From positions 23,653,265-23,717,264 of the forward strand of contig NC_092573.1 of the NCBI RefSeq assembly GCF_037975245.1: 64,000 nucleotides of DNA, written 5' to 3'. This DNA comes from Apostichopus japonicus (taxonomy: Eukaryota; Echinodermata; Holothuroidea; Aspidochirotida; Stichopodidae). A program made the position numbers and the translations under genes. Each line of letters opens with the position of its first letter. Within the stretch, counting starts at the first letter, position 1. Under the pieces are notes generated by a model that saw only the letters and a list, made by a program, of their open reading frames with translations, searched no databases and was not told the origin of the DNA. Shown in pieces: positions 1 through 11,159 of the stretch.

Positions 1-566
1 GTAGCTCGCGAAGCGGACGTGTATATCCGCTGGTATGGCGTGAGCACTGACACATTCAATGTAAATATCGACACCTGTTGTTGATGGCGCGGGTTACGAC
101 TTCGATACCCGACGTTCAAGGATAAAAATTTTCATTTTTCGCAGCTCATTTGAAGAAAATACGAATTACTGTGCTTCTTTGTCCTTATGAAAAACCAACT
201 CAGATGATGGGAGTTGAATATAACAAAATATATATATATTTTTTTACCAACCCAAATCTCAGATGGGGGGGGGGGGCACTCGGGGGCACTAGGTTTTCCA
301 GGGGGGGCACGTGCCCCCCTGGCCCCCCTTGGCGACGCCACTGATCGTACTTCTCCGCGCTGATGACTGGGCCCTTTGTTGAAGCAGCTTGGTGGTCGAC
401 GGTCTCCTGCATGTGTTTTCGAAAAGCTGGCTCTTTTTCCATTTTTACGTATATCGTCACTATATATCAGTACTATATGAGGTCGATAGTCACTGTTGGC
501 CCAATCATATCAGTAATTTAGCAGATTTCTTAGAACCAAGGCCTGAAGTGATATGGTACAACCTGA
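1..566. other. Intergenic/repeat DNA, no gene seen
   Basis: Short open frames here show no recognisable domain. The G-run and C-run stretch at about 263-343 ends in GGCGACGCCACTG, which looks like the right terminal inverted repeat of a hAT-type element. No matching left end was found in the window, so this is probably a truncated copy. Confidence 0.4.
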
Positions 567-936
567 CAAGGGCGTAGGAACCGGGGGCTGGGGGGGCGCC
601 AGCCCCCCCCCAGTGAAAAACATGGGGGCGGAAGTATCATTCCGCCCCCCGCTCCACAAGTCAGAAAACCCCTTTTTCATTTCAAAATGAGAAAAAAATC
701 TCATTTGGAGCACCAAATTGCATTTAAGGCCAGGTGAAAATGCAAAATTCTTTACAAAATGGAGTGAGAGTTGAAGTATGCTATATTGCACCAAATTGCA
801 TCTGAGGCCACCTGGAAATGCAAAAAAATTCCAAAGGGTAGGGGGACACCCCTCCCCTTAGACCCCTCCCCCAGGCCGGCCATCAGTCTGCAGCCCCCCC
901 CCCCCCCACTCAAAAGTACCTTCCTACGCCACTGCT
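567..936. mobile_element. Non-autonomous TIR element, hAT-like
   Basis: The left end reads CAAGGGCGTAGGAA and the right end is its approximate inverse (TTCCTACGCCACTG). The flanks CAACCTGA (559-566) and TAACCTGA (937-944) match at 7 of 8 bases, fitting an 8-bp target-site duplication, although the exact right edge is uncertain by two or three bases. There is no coding capacity. An internal segment of about 45 bp with the core CACCAAATTGCAT occurs twice, near 705 and 790. Confidence 0.55.
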
Positions 937-1285
937 TAACCTGATATATATGCCTGATTCAGCAATGGATTGAGGATATCTCCATGATACAACCAATTTA
1001 TTGGAACTCATTGTATCACTGTCAATTGGTAAAATTTTATTGAATTTATCATAAATATTTACATAGAAAATGATAATTAAACGGGCAATTTTTGGAAAAA
1101 TCGGTGATGTGTCCATTAAACAGCTCTTGGCGTTGTCCTGAAGTTTAAGAAAAAAACATTGTCATTATCAAAACTAGACATACAATCCGTCGATCGATAC
1201 CTGCGCGATCTACCGATGCTTGCGCTAACAACGGATCCATAGATAGCGCAGCGCTATCGATCGATGGCGCTAATCGGTCGACAGC

Positions 1286-1333
1286 GCATAACATATATAT
1301 ATATATATATATATTTGTATATATATATATATG
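1286..1333. repeat. (TA)n microsatellite
   Basis: A run of TA dinucleotides with small interruptions marks the left edge of block A. The same tract is found at the left edge of block B, near 14475-14518. Confidence 0.9.
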
Positions 1334-2132
1334 TACAATGTCAATATTTATTTTCTGACCTTGATGACGTATTCAAAGTAACAGAGGAATTCTTCTCTGT
1401 TTCCCCAACTACAAAAGATTCAATGCACTCATCCGTGCAGTCTTTCTGGGCTTTAAACATGTATACAGGCGCGTATCCAGGATTTTCAAACCCGGGGGGC
1501 GCGAATTACTATCTAAGCGGAGCGCCACCATCGGTTGGCGCGCAGCGTACAAGAAAATTTCTTGTTTTGAAACCCCCCAGATCACCGGAAACGGCACTTC
1601 TAGGGCTTGAAATGACCAACCAGATGTACACTTTTTGCCTGAGAACCAAGTATTTCCTAATAGTTTTTTTTTTCCATCCATAACCTTTTTGAAGATTGTC
1701 AACCCGGCACACATCATGTTCGACCTGATCGCATCTCCTGTGGGTCTTTGCTTTTGTAGGTGATTCTACGTCGCGGCCCACAATACCCGTCAGCCCCACT
1801 TTTCAAGGTTTTAAGCCCCATATTTGTTCAGAATTTGAAAATTCACATTTCTCGTGAATAAACTCACTTCAAAACATACCCATAATTTTGTACAAAATTT
1901 CATCTATGGACAACCAATATAGAAAAAACTTCCTTCAACCCCGAACAGACCGGTCAAAATTGCACGAGTAGAGGGAAGTGTGATGTAGAATGTTGGTCAG
2001 AAATTTTCGAAAATTCAGACACAGTTAATTTATTGGTGTACAAATATTAAAACCTGTTATAACGGCTATTATAAAACTTGGTTGAAGGAAATGAAAAAAA
2101 TAGCAGATATTTCCGAAACCGAACACTACACA

Positions 2133-2147
2133 CATAGGCGTAGGAGG
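2133..2147 (-). mobile_element. End of CATAGGCGTAGGA-family element, interrupted
   Basis: The terminal sequence CATAGGCGTAGGAGG is cut by the insertion at 2156-2531. The element body resumes at 2532 and is recognisable to about 2720 by reverse-complement similarity to 22589-22700. The distal end was not found. Confidence 0.5.
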
Positions 2148-2155
2148 CGCGGCGG

Positions 2156-2531
2156 CAGTGGCGGAGCTAGGGGTATTTGTCAGGAGTGGCGAGAATGGTC
2201 TGAAGGGGCGCTTCCGACACTATCTAAGCGAAGCGCCACCACTGGTTGGCGCGTAGCGTACAGAAATTTTTTGAGTAAAGATACTCCCTAGATCGCCGGA
2301 AATGACCCTTTCCGGGCCTAACTAATTTGCAGATAAACGAAGAATAAGGTGTCATCACCAAATTACACCAACAAAATGTGACAAATGTCAATAAGTAGAT
2401 GAGAGCGCAATAAAAAAGTCAATAATCTAGAATAAGTAAAAAGTGGTAAAGAGCTGAAAAAGGCGTCGGCAGTCCATTTGAGTACGTCAGGGGGGCATCC
2501 GCCCCCTGACCATATGGACGCTCCGCCACTG
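2156..2531. mobile_element. Nested non-autonomous hAT element
   Basis: It starts CAGTGGCGGAGCTAGGGG and ends with the inverse CTCCGCCACTG. The flanking 8-mers CGCGGCGG (2148-2155) and CGCGGTGG (2532-2539) match at 7 of 8 bases, as expected for a hAT target-site duplication. The interior carries the hairpin-like core (AGCG..GCGCCACC..GGTTGGCGCG..AGCGTA) found in three other elements of this window. It has no coding capacity. Confidence 0.75.
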
Positions 2532-2886
2532 CGCGGTGGGGGTGCAGGCCCTAATTCGCCATTACTAATGTAAAAGAGAGTTTTGACATAATTGGACCTC
2601 CCTGCTTTTTATACATCTACATGAGACATGTCGTTGTTTACATTAGCATCCCGCGGTATACTGCGCAATTTTAACGGACCGTACGGTAAATGATGGCATG
2701 CGATGTAATAACCGATGCTTGCTTATATGATATTGACATGAACACGTTGAACTCGCGCTTTGCGCGCGAAAATTTTTGGTTATTTTTTCAGGCAAGTCGG
2801 ACAGTTTTGAGGCTTTTCATCCTGGAACGCCATTTTCATGCTCACTGATATGATGTGATATCTGTTGTTTGCGTTACAAATTCGAA

Positions 2887-3130
2887 CAGGCGCGTAGCGA
2901 GGAATTTGCCAAGGGAGGGGAGAAGCCTGTAGGCAAATTATCTAAGCGTAGCGCCACCATAGGTTGGCGCGAAGCGTACAAGCAAATTTTGGCCGAAAAT
3001 GTCTCCCAGATCGCTGGAAATGACACTTCCCAGGCCTTGTAAGTTGCCTCTAAGCACTTTCTATTTTGAAATTTCTTAGCGATATCATTTAAAAAAAATA
3101 CTGAATGGGGGGGGGGGGCGGGCGGTCGCC
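2887..3130 (+). repeat. Third copy of the GCGCCACC-hairpin repeat family, partial
   Basis: It begins CAGGCGCGTAGCGAGG and contains the family core of a snapback GCGCCACC / GGTTGGCGCG pair, followed by a conserved stretch with CCCAGATCGCTGGAAATG. The right terminus is not clear and the element probably decays into a G-run and GC-rich stretch near 3107-3125. Confidence 0.5.
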
Positions 3131-3409
3131 CACATCCCAAAATGAGTCATGTTGCCCGACGACACGGTCGAATTCGAGACCAGCCACAGTTGGTTTCATA
3201 GCACAATTCTACACACGCGTTATGCTAGACCATATATAGTATATATATAGATCATTAGTGAGAGAGGAAAATGGAAACGTCAAAAAATGGAGTTGTCGGT
3301 GTAAGGGGTAGGGTGAGTCACACTTTTGCGAAATCATTGATCCGTCACTGGCTACCCTTCAGCGCTGTAATGATGTCACTGTTCTTCCTTCTCTTCCCGG
3401 TGTCTTCGC

Positions 3410-3543
3410 GTTTTGCCTTTACTCCCTCTTTTTCTCCTTTTTCTCTCTTTCTTCTTTTTCTTTTCCCTTCCTTCCTCTCCTCCTCCTCTTTTTTCCCCTC
3501 TTTTTCCCTTTTTTCTTCTCTTTTTTTCTCTTCTCTTTTTCTA
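3410..3543. repeat. Polypyrimidine (CT-rich) tract
   Basis: The plus strand is almost entirely C and T for about 130 bases. Open frames crossing it encode only low-complexity Phe/Leu/Ser on one strand and Lys/Arg/Glu on the other, so they are not genes. Confidence 0.85.
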
Positions 3544-3602
3544 ACCAGGGGGGCGCGCGCCCCCAACGCCCCCCCCCTGGATAGGCACCTGGTATAGTTG
3601 TA

Positions 3603-3790
3603 GTATGTATGTATGTATGTATATGTGATCTTCCCGCAAGCAGGAACTCGCGAAAGAAGCCATGGAGGCTTGTAGACGAGCAAGCTGACCGAAGCCAATC
3701 TCTCGGCACACGTCCATATCAGGAAGTTGTTATTGAACAATACCCTTGCCAGACGACACACATTGTTGTCATTACACATTACACATTGCT
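3603..3790. repeat. Interspersed repeat, related to 55800-56000
   Basis: The segment is absent from block B. A GTAT microsatellite is followed by a block with GCAAGCAGGAACT and CAAGCTGACCGAAG. The same arrangement of GTAT repeat plus these words recurs at about 55765-55900 in a laminin intron, so this is a dispersed element. Its class is unknown. Confidence 0.55.
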
Positions 3791-4099
3791 ATAGTAATGT
3801 TGTAGAGACTATATTACATATAATTTTAAACAACAGGAGACGTCTTTGTGCCAAGACTTAAAAGTGAGTAGTCATAGAACTAGCTTATTCATATCCATTT
3901 CGACGATTGATATTTTTAAGCAATTTGTAATGTTTGTATGTTTGTATAATATTTTGACTTGGAGAGTCGAATACTCTACAAAGACGTAAACAAAACCACG
4001 GAACATCGATACATTTGAGCTGCTTGCGTTGAACTAGTTTATAATGTGTAGGACCATATAATAGGACGTATAGTTGTAAGTCCAAGCCGTAACAATACC

Positions 4100-4106
<7 letters not shown>

Positions 4107-4169
<63 letters not shown>

Positions 4170-4170
4170 G

Positions 4171-4205
<35 letters not shown>
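4107..4205. repeat. (TA)n microsatellite
   Basis: Nearly pure TA repeat with one short AATGAAA interruption. A hAT-like element (4206-5232) sits inside it. Block B has only an uninterrupted (TA)n at the corresponding place (about 14965-15025). Confidence 0.95.
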
Positions 4206-4208
<3 letters not shown>

Positions 4209-5232
4209 TGTTTGCACGGGTTATCCGGGTACCCGCCCGACGTGATACTACCCGGTTCCTAATTTATTACCCGAATCCTAAGCAAAGTGTGATTTAAAAA
4301 AAAAAATGGCAAACCGACGGTTAGGCAGATTTCCCATTGACTTAGTGTGGTGTTAGGCTACCATGTGTTCGAAGATAACAGCAATAACGAAAGCTTTCCA
4401 TAGATATCTTATAACTGCGTCACAATTTCAGCTAATAAACAGATGGCTAGGCTAGACTACTCCCATTGACTTAGTGTGGTGTTAGGCAACCATGTGGTCG
4501 AACGTAACAGCAATAACGAAAGTATTCCATGGATGTCTTATATAACTGCGTCACATCTCCAGAAAATAAGCAGATGGTTAGGCTTAGCTAGATTTCTCAT
4601 TGACTTAGTGTGGTGTTAGGCTACCATGTGGAAGAAATTATTATTTATTCATTCGTTTATTTCAAAGAAGGAAAGGCTGACAAGGAATTTTACGCGATGT
4701 TTATGGATTATAGACGGGATAACTAAAAAATAGTAATCGCAAGTGGCTTTTTACTAATCGTTTATTCCAAATGCGATCAAATTGCGCGAATCGCGCAATC
4801 TCGCGGCTAATGAGAACCATGGGCCTGCATAATAGATAGTAGTAGTATTAAAAACTGTTTAAGAGCTAAATTGGATATTTATATGGTTTGATCCAATAAA
4901 CGTGCACGAGCTAGCATAAGCAGCGGCGGCAGTGCGATGTTAGTAGTAATGCTAATTATAATTAAATAATTTATTTATTAACAAGTTAATGAAAGAAACA
5001 GAAGCAAATAAAAATTATTGAGGGAGGTTTAATACCTTATCTTACACCTACGTATTTGAACATGAAAACATTGTCAGTAGAGAATATAATGCATTTATTA
5101 CAGCATCCAATATGTAATTTCTTGAAAATCGTGATACACGAGGGTAAACAAAATTTTCCGGGTACCCGGGTACCCGACGGGTAACGGCCCTCGGGTACCC
5201 GTTTCCCGATTTTTGGACCCGTGTAAACACTA
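4206..5232. mobile_element. hAT-like element, TIR TAGTGTTTRCACGGGT
   Basis: The left end TAGTGTTTGCACGGGT and the right end ACCCGTGTAAACACTA are inverted repeats. The element is inserted in (TA)n, so the target duplication reads as ATATATAT and cannot be bounded precisely. The interior holds three direct repeats of about 128 bp starting near 4335, 4463 and 4592, each with GACTTAGTGTGGTGTTAGG. There is no coding capacity, and it is absent from block B. Confidence 0.75.
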
Positions 5233-5525
<293 letters not shown>

Positions 5526-5603
5526 CTTTAGGACAGCTCATAGTATACAGCTATATTTATTTAAATAAATATCCTTCTCTTTCAGGTCCCGACTATTTTA
5601 ACC

Positions 5604-7415
5604 ATGTCGCACTACGATAATGCTGGTTTAGCTATGTGAGTATCTATACCGACTATTTTAAACAGTTCCCGGTAACTACCGTATCATTGTTTTCCATTTC
5701 TCTTTCATTGTACTGCATGTATCTGAAACCAGCGGGATCTATAGGCGTCTGACTTTATTTTAGGTGCATATTTTTAAACGCTGAAATCTCAATTACCTTA
5801 TCAAAGAAATGGAATCCACAAATAATATTATTTAAAAGTGTGCGTTTGGGTGTTGGGTGTGGTACATTCATTTTGTCCCCTCAAAATTAGTTATAAGCAC
5901 AACCTTAAAAGGCATTGAAGACTCGCCCCAAACCGCGTGCCGCCCTCTGAAAAAAAGTTTCCGTTGCTTGCAAGTGAAGTTTTCTGCTTGTCGCTACAAA
6001 ATGCAGACAGTAATGAAACATGATACATTGTTATCTTTAGCTGGACCTGAGATGTCCATCGCTGTATCGTTTGTACACTGTGCTGTGGGTACTGACCGCA
6101 GCTGTATCTACTGACTGTACACTAGTGTCTAAGAACCGACGGTAGCAAGCTGTGTGTGTATTTTCTGGGATCGATGGTGGTGTCTAACACTTCTGTTACA
6201 CCTCATTCGAAACTAGATCAGATTACCGGTAGAGACGTTTCTTTGTGCGGCGCGAGTCTTTACATCCATTTAAGTGTCAGTGTGTAACTCAGTATATGTC
6301 TTCAAACTTCCAAGCGACGGTCATTACTGATGCAGACGTCACGAGCAATCTGTTTGGCTGAAAACTCCGTAATTGCACACCTGTTTGGGGAAAAAATCGT
6401 GGCCGGGAGATTGGTCGAAAAACCGGGTGACTTCCGGTAAAACCGTGAGAGTTGATTATAGGTCTGGTATGCACATCCAGACCCACACCCCTCCCCTAAA
6501 TGAGAGTCGCATTCAAGGAACCGACAACCTAACCATAAATTCATCCTCCTCCAGCCCGTCCACAAAAGATTGATAACCTTAACAAAATCAGTCTGGGCTG
6601 GGAAAATTGGAATTTGCTCCTCCCCTCCACCATTGAAATAGTCTGCGGCATTTCACTGACATCATTATTCCATGTTTTGTATTTTTATAGTGTTCAGCTT
6701 TGTTGTAAATGTTAGCCTTTCGGTGACTCACTCACTGAATTCTTCATCTCTTTGCAGTTTTATTGTCATACTGGTTGTGGTAAAGGTGTTGATATATTCG
6801 CTCTGCATTTATGCTAGGGGCACTAGGACATATCGAGTACGAAGGCGTACACTCGTTGTCGTCCAACACCCAACTCAAACCGTGGTAAGTCTATATGGAA
6901 CGCCAATACCGACAAATATAAAACATTATATATGGCTGCTTCAATTAGGAATTAATGCTTCATGTATACACTATGACTGGAAGGCATTACTATCACGCAG
7001 ACTGAGGATCTCATTTGTAACAAGGTGGGCAATTTTGAGCATCTCAAGTAATGTCAAAGTTAGGAAGTACCCCAGCCCGCAAACCTTTGCATGAGCAATC
7101 GTATACTATCTGTCTGTCCGTCGATCTATCTATCTATCCATTCATCCATCCATCATCCATCCATCTGGCTATCTATATAATTTGTTTTTTTACTCATTGC
7201 AGGTTCAAGGCGTAGAGAACCCAATGTACCCAGTAGCTCATGGTGGATGGCATGGCCCCTATCATGGCCCCCATGGCATGGCCCCTATGGTATGGCATGG
7301 CCCCTATCCATCCAATGCAACCCCCGGTGTTAATCCCCAAGACTTACCACCGAGATACGAAGAGAAAGCAAACACCACCGGGGTGTGCATGCCACAAGAA
7401 AATCTTATGGCATAG
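5604..7415 (+). CDS. Small single-pass membrane protein with NPxY and PPxY tail, copy A
   Basis: Three exons (5604-5635, 6758-6884, 7203-7415) join in frame with GT-AG introns to give a 123-residue protein. The start ACCATGT lies just downstream of an acceptor (exon from 5586), so a 5' non-coding exon is likely. The N-terminus is only about 10 residues. A hydrophobic segment (about residues 11-28) follows, then an Arg-rich juxtamembrane stretch, then a tail with NPMY (NPxY, an endocytic or PTB-type signal) and LPPRY (PPxY, a WW-domain ligand typical of NEDD4-family partners). The tail has a His-Gly-Pro-rich expansion that copy B lacks. The orientation and any ligase partner are inference. I do not recognise a named family. 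Intron 1 contains a TTAA element (5909-6269). Confidence 0.75.
5909..6269. mobile_element. TTAA-flanked MITE (block A copy)
   Basis: A 361-bp element is flanked by TTAA at 5905-5908 and 6270-6273. The imperfect inverted ends read AAGGCATTGAAGACTCGC on the left and, inverted, ATGGATGTAAAGACTCGC on the right. TTAA targets are typical of piggyBac and Kolobok elements. The block B copy (15490-15850) has the same length, so the insertion predates the split of the blocks. The short open frame inside it is not treated as a gene. Confidence 0.7.
7119..7175. repeat. (CATC)n-type microsatellite
   Basis: CATC/TATC tetranucleotide repeats lie just upstream of exon 3 of copy A, and block B has the same at about 16710-16795. 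The copy number differs between the blocks. Confidence 0.8.
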
Positions 7416-7802
7416 TCCGCCGAGGATCTTAATGTAATATATGAGCCCTTGTCGTTGTAGAATTTGTTCAGACATTTGTAATCTTCGATTTTGTAGTTAT
7501 TCTCACTTATTCATATATTTATTGAAGACAAAAAGTTTTGCTGAAAGACTTGTAACAGTCCACTTTTGAAAGTTCATTAGTTGAAAATATATATATATTT
7601 TGCTTTTGTTCTTATATCACTTTAACTAATACATAGCCTATATAGAAATGAAACCTTTTGTAATGTAGGTATATACGCATACAATGGGTTGGATACTATT
7701 GTGACTAGGGCGTTCTAGCATTCATATATGGTCAGCCTATATGGTAGCTACTTATATTTTTAATATGCGTTAAACATTCAGCCATCTTAACATCCACATA
7801 TG

Positions 7803-7814
7803 ATATATATATAC

Positions 7815-7907
<93 letters not shown>
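7803..7907. repeat. (TA)n microsatellite
   Basis: Long TA tract at the downstream edge of the Penelope-like fragment specific to block A. Confidence 0.95.
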
Positions 7908-7908
<1 letters not shown>

Positions 7909-7912
<4 letters not shown>

Positions 7913-8660
7913 AAAGATAAACAAGCGAATATTTTTAACAACGACATACTGCTATATTTCGGAGTGGTCACCACTCCATCGTCAGGCAAAAGTACAAGAT
8001 CAATTAAATACAAGGGCTAATATACATCCAAGGACGCCAATAGTGATAAGCATGAGTGATTTTTAAACTAGGAAGAAACTTAGAAACTTTTAAACTTAGA
8101 ACAACCAGCAAATTTTTTTTTTTTTTTTTTTTAGTGAATATTTTTAACTTAGGGATGAATAGAACAACCAGCAATAAAAAGTAAATAGGGATTAGAATAT
8201 CTCCAACCCGTAGCTCGCTACATTTCTATTTAGGTCAGCATTTAAGTCTTTTATTAGGAGACTCTCTTTAATCTTCCTCCTGAACCACTGGGGTTCATTA
8301 CCAATAGTGGCACAATGGTCAACAAAAGTAGGCAGATGATGTTTATGCGCAGTACAATGAAGGTTAATAGCGCCTTTCTGACCACCAAAGGAGCTCATCA
8401 GATGTTCGTTGAACCTATCCTTAAGCCGTCTATTAGTTTCTCCGACATAAAAGGAATCACAGTCTGGACAGTTAATCCTATATACAACATTGTTGGCATA
8501 ATCTAACTTATAAGCATCCTTAAAATTGAACAGAGCAGAGATTTTCTTTTGCAGAAAAATTATTTTGATATGTATATTGTCATTACACAACCCCTTAATG
8601 TAACTACCTAAAGTCTTAGCGAGTTTATCACTGCTAGGGCCACAATATGGTAATTTATGG
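7909..8660 (-). mobile_element. Penelope-like element 3' fragment with GIY-YIG endonuclease
   Basis: On the minus strand, about 8640 down to 8192 reads as the C-terminus of a Penelope-like retroelement. [12 protein letters not shown] is followed by [20 protein letters not shown] and a downstream NEHL, the CxxC plus YVGET..R..EH signature of the Penelope GIY-YIG endonuclease. A stop closes the frame at 8192 and about 280 bases of 3' sequence follow. The upstream reverse transcriptase is missing. The fragment lies between two (TA)n tracts, a known preference of these elements, and is absent from block B. Confidence 0.85.
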
Positions 8661-8868
<208 letters not shown>

Positions 8869-8947
8869 TTCAGTAATGGAGTTAATTACGTAAATATCCC
8901 CAAAATTACATGACCGTATACTCACTGCCTTAGCTGCCGATATCTAA

Positions 8948-9030
8948 CAGTATACTTTCTATACACTATAAAACTAGTATTTGTATACAGTATACTTTCT
9001 ATACACTATAAAACTAGTATTTGTAGAGTT
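8948..9030 (+). repeat. 42-bp tandem repeat, two copies (three in block B)
   Basis: The unit contains AGTATACTTTCTATACACTATAAA. Block A has two copies and block B has three (about 17556-17675), so the array length differs between the blocks. Confidence 0.8.
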
Positions 9031-9231
9031 AGTCAATACTTCGTCAAGCCTCAAACCTGATTAACGTTGCGCATGCCATTCTACAATCAGTTTTCAAATT
9101 GGTCAGTTTATGGAAACCTTACGTTTATAACAATTACATTAGCGTACTAAATTACTAACATAGTCACGCCACCCTTCCCTCACCTTGCCGCACACACCTC
9201 CATTCGACCTAACGGGAACTTAGAGAGAATT

Positions 9232-9531
9232 AGTGTTCAACCGATTATGCATAACAGAAAATACCGATTACCGATTATTTTTTTCATAATCGTACCGATT
9301 CCGATTATTTGAAAATGAGAAAATATCTCGTTTATACGAAATCGGCAATAAAGTTTGACAGAAACAATTATTGTTGTGATTTTCCCCTGTTTCCTTTTGC
9401 TTCGTTGTTATACAAGGCTCTAAGGTATCATTTTGTATGTACCAAATTACCTCTGTAGTTTCTCGGAAAGAAAGAATTTTTTTATATTTTTTTTTAAATT
9501 TCCAAAATACGGAAATATGACATCCTACCAG
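9232..9531. mobile_element. Insertion of about 300 bp, specific to block A, hAT-like left end
   Basis: AGAGAAT occurs on both sides of the inserted segment and once in block B (about 17874-17880), which fits a target duplication. The left end TAGTGTTCAACCGATTATG resembles hAT termini, but I could not find the matching inverted right end, so the element may be truncated. Confidence 0.5.
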
Positions 9532-10009
9532 AGAATAGCTAAATTAGCGGCACCATTATACTGCAACCATGAGAACTGCTAGATGTGTTTGTTTAGAATT
9601 ATGATGAGCTGGACAACCATTCCATATCGACATCACTAAATCGACGTCTTCCTTACGTGTATAAAAGGAATTACCCCCTATTTATTGTTTCTTTATTGTC
9701 ATATCTAAATTTCAATAATTCCAACGGTGTGTGTTTAGACAATCATTCCTTGTTTGAAACGCCAAACATTAACATGTTCAATATATATAAATCTTACAGA
9801 GGTGACCAAACGGCGCTTAATTAACGTAATCCATATTTACAATAAACTTCAGATATTTGAAAGCTCGCAAGACATAAATAAAGTTGGCAATGTACCTTTT
9901 CTATTAATTGTGATTGCAATCTCTGCTATAACATATTTCAGCATATTAAATACCAACCTGGCAGCCTCACGTGGCTCACGAGTGAACCGATACTCATATG
10001 TGTTACAGG

Positions 10010-10851
10010 CAGGAACGTCGCTAGAGGGGGTGTGGGGGTGTGTCTCACCCCCAAACTTGGTAAAACTGACGATAGTTGGAAAAATGGAGTGCGTCTGTCG
10101 CACTCTAGTTTATCTTGGCCTATTCATATATTCCTGTGATAGTGAATGACCTAAAAAAATTCGGTCAAAATTGACCTTTTAATCAGTCATATTTACCACG
10201 TTTTCCTTGCCACTTTGAGAAATTGTATCTCGCGATTCTTATACTCCACCATACAAAACTTCGTGTGATTTTGAATACTCCAAAACAATACCTAATAGAA
10301 CTACCGTCATAGGCGTAGGAGCCCAATTTGATTTTTTTTTTTGGGAGGGGGGGGGGGGGCTGTAACGACTTGCCCGAAAAATCTAACCAAAATTTTTCGC
10401 GCGTTAATGTTAATGTGCATATCATATAGGCATGCATCGGTTCTTACATCGCATGCCAATAACATACAATCATTTTCCGTCGTTACAATATTAATGGTAA
10501 TAATAGTATAAGTTTAACCATTAAAAAACACATTGCAAATTATCTTTCTTTCAGTAGGTGCCCGAAAAGTTATCAGCATATTGCCCGAATTTTCACAAAC
10601 ATATTTGGTTGGGGGTGCATAATAACTTTGTGGAGTGAGTGCCAGTGGGTACAAATGTATCGAAAAAAGTTCGGAACAAAAGTGCAGTCGCGAAAGATGG
10701 GGTGTCTCACTGACACTGACCGTATCGTTGACGAGTAGCGGGGGGGGGGGGGGTGAAGGCAGCAGTCGGAATTTTCTTGCTTCAAAACCCATCCAGTTGG
10801 ATTTTCAGCCACTACACCCACTCCCCCCAATCATCAGGCCTTACGTCCCTG
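10010..10851. mobile_element. hAT-type element with exact 8-bp TSD (block A)
   Basis: The left end is CAGGAACGTCGCTAG and the right end is TTACGTCCCTG. GTTACAGG flanks both sides exactly (10002-10009 and 10852-10859). The block B copy has the same duplication, so the insertion predates the block split. A CATAGGCGTAGGA-family fragment (from about 10311) is nested inside. No transposase is seen. Confidence 0.8.
10311..10610 (+). mobile_element. CATAGGCGTAGGA-family fragment nested in hAT element
   Basis: It starts CATAGGCGTAGGAGCCC and follows the intact copy at 21790-22897 through the words TTGCCCGAAAA, GGCATGCATCGG and TATTTGGTTGGGGG. The right terminal repeat of the family is missing. The corresponding block B fragment begins near 18565. 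Confidence 0.6.
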
Positions 10852-11159
10852 GTTACAGGTGGCACCAGTATATAGTTACTGTACTAGCTATGAGTATCGG
10901 CTGCACGAGTTACGGTTTGGTTATCCCTGCCACCGACGGTCGTTTTCTATATTCAAGTATAAATGATCAAGTAACACATGCATTTCATCCTGACTCCCGA
11001 CGACTATATCCTCTGCAAATATCGGCTTATTTTTGTCACCAGTTATTTCAATTTTTGTTTTGTTTTTTTTGTTGATGAAATAATGTCGAAATTTATTTGC
11101 CAAATGGTAACTACATCATCTGAATTTTCAGGGGATCATTCAAATCTTGACTATTTAAA

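Larger units (their letters stand above)
1466..3591. mobile_element. Composite hAT-like insertion specific to block A
   Basis: The ends are CAGGCGCGTATCCAGG and the near-inverse CCTGGATAGGCACCTG. GTATA flanks both sides (1461-1465 and 3592-3596). Block B shows the empty site at about 14644-14660, where the two flanks run together. The interior is a nest of other repeats, including a hAT element at 2156-2531, a reversed fragment of the CATAGGCGTAGGA family, another CAGGCGCGTAGC-type copy from 2887 and a pyrimidine tract. No transposase was recognised. Confidence 0.75.

Noticed and set aside
3345-3779. Minus-strand open frame of 144 codons rich in Lys/Arg/Glu
   Set aside because: It is produced by the polypyrimidine tract and crosses transposon ends. 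No domain was seen.
5857-6114. Open frame of 85 codons conserved in block B (15422-15694), with several cysteines
   Set aside because: It lies largely inside a TTAA MITE present in both blocks. Its conservation reflects the block homology, and it starts outside the element.
10635-11075. Open frame of 146 codons across a G-run
   Set aside because: It crosses the hAT element end and a length-variable G-run, and the frame is not kept in block B.
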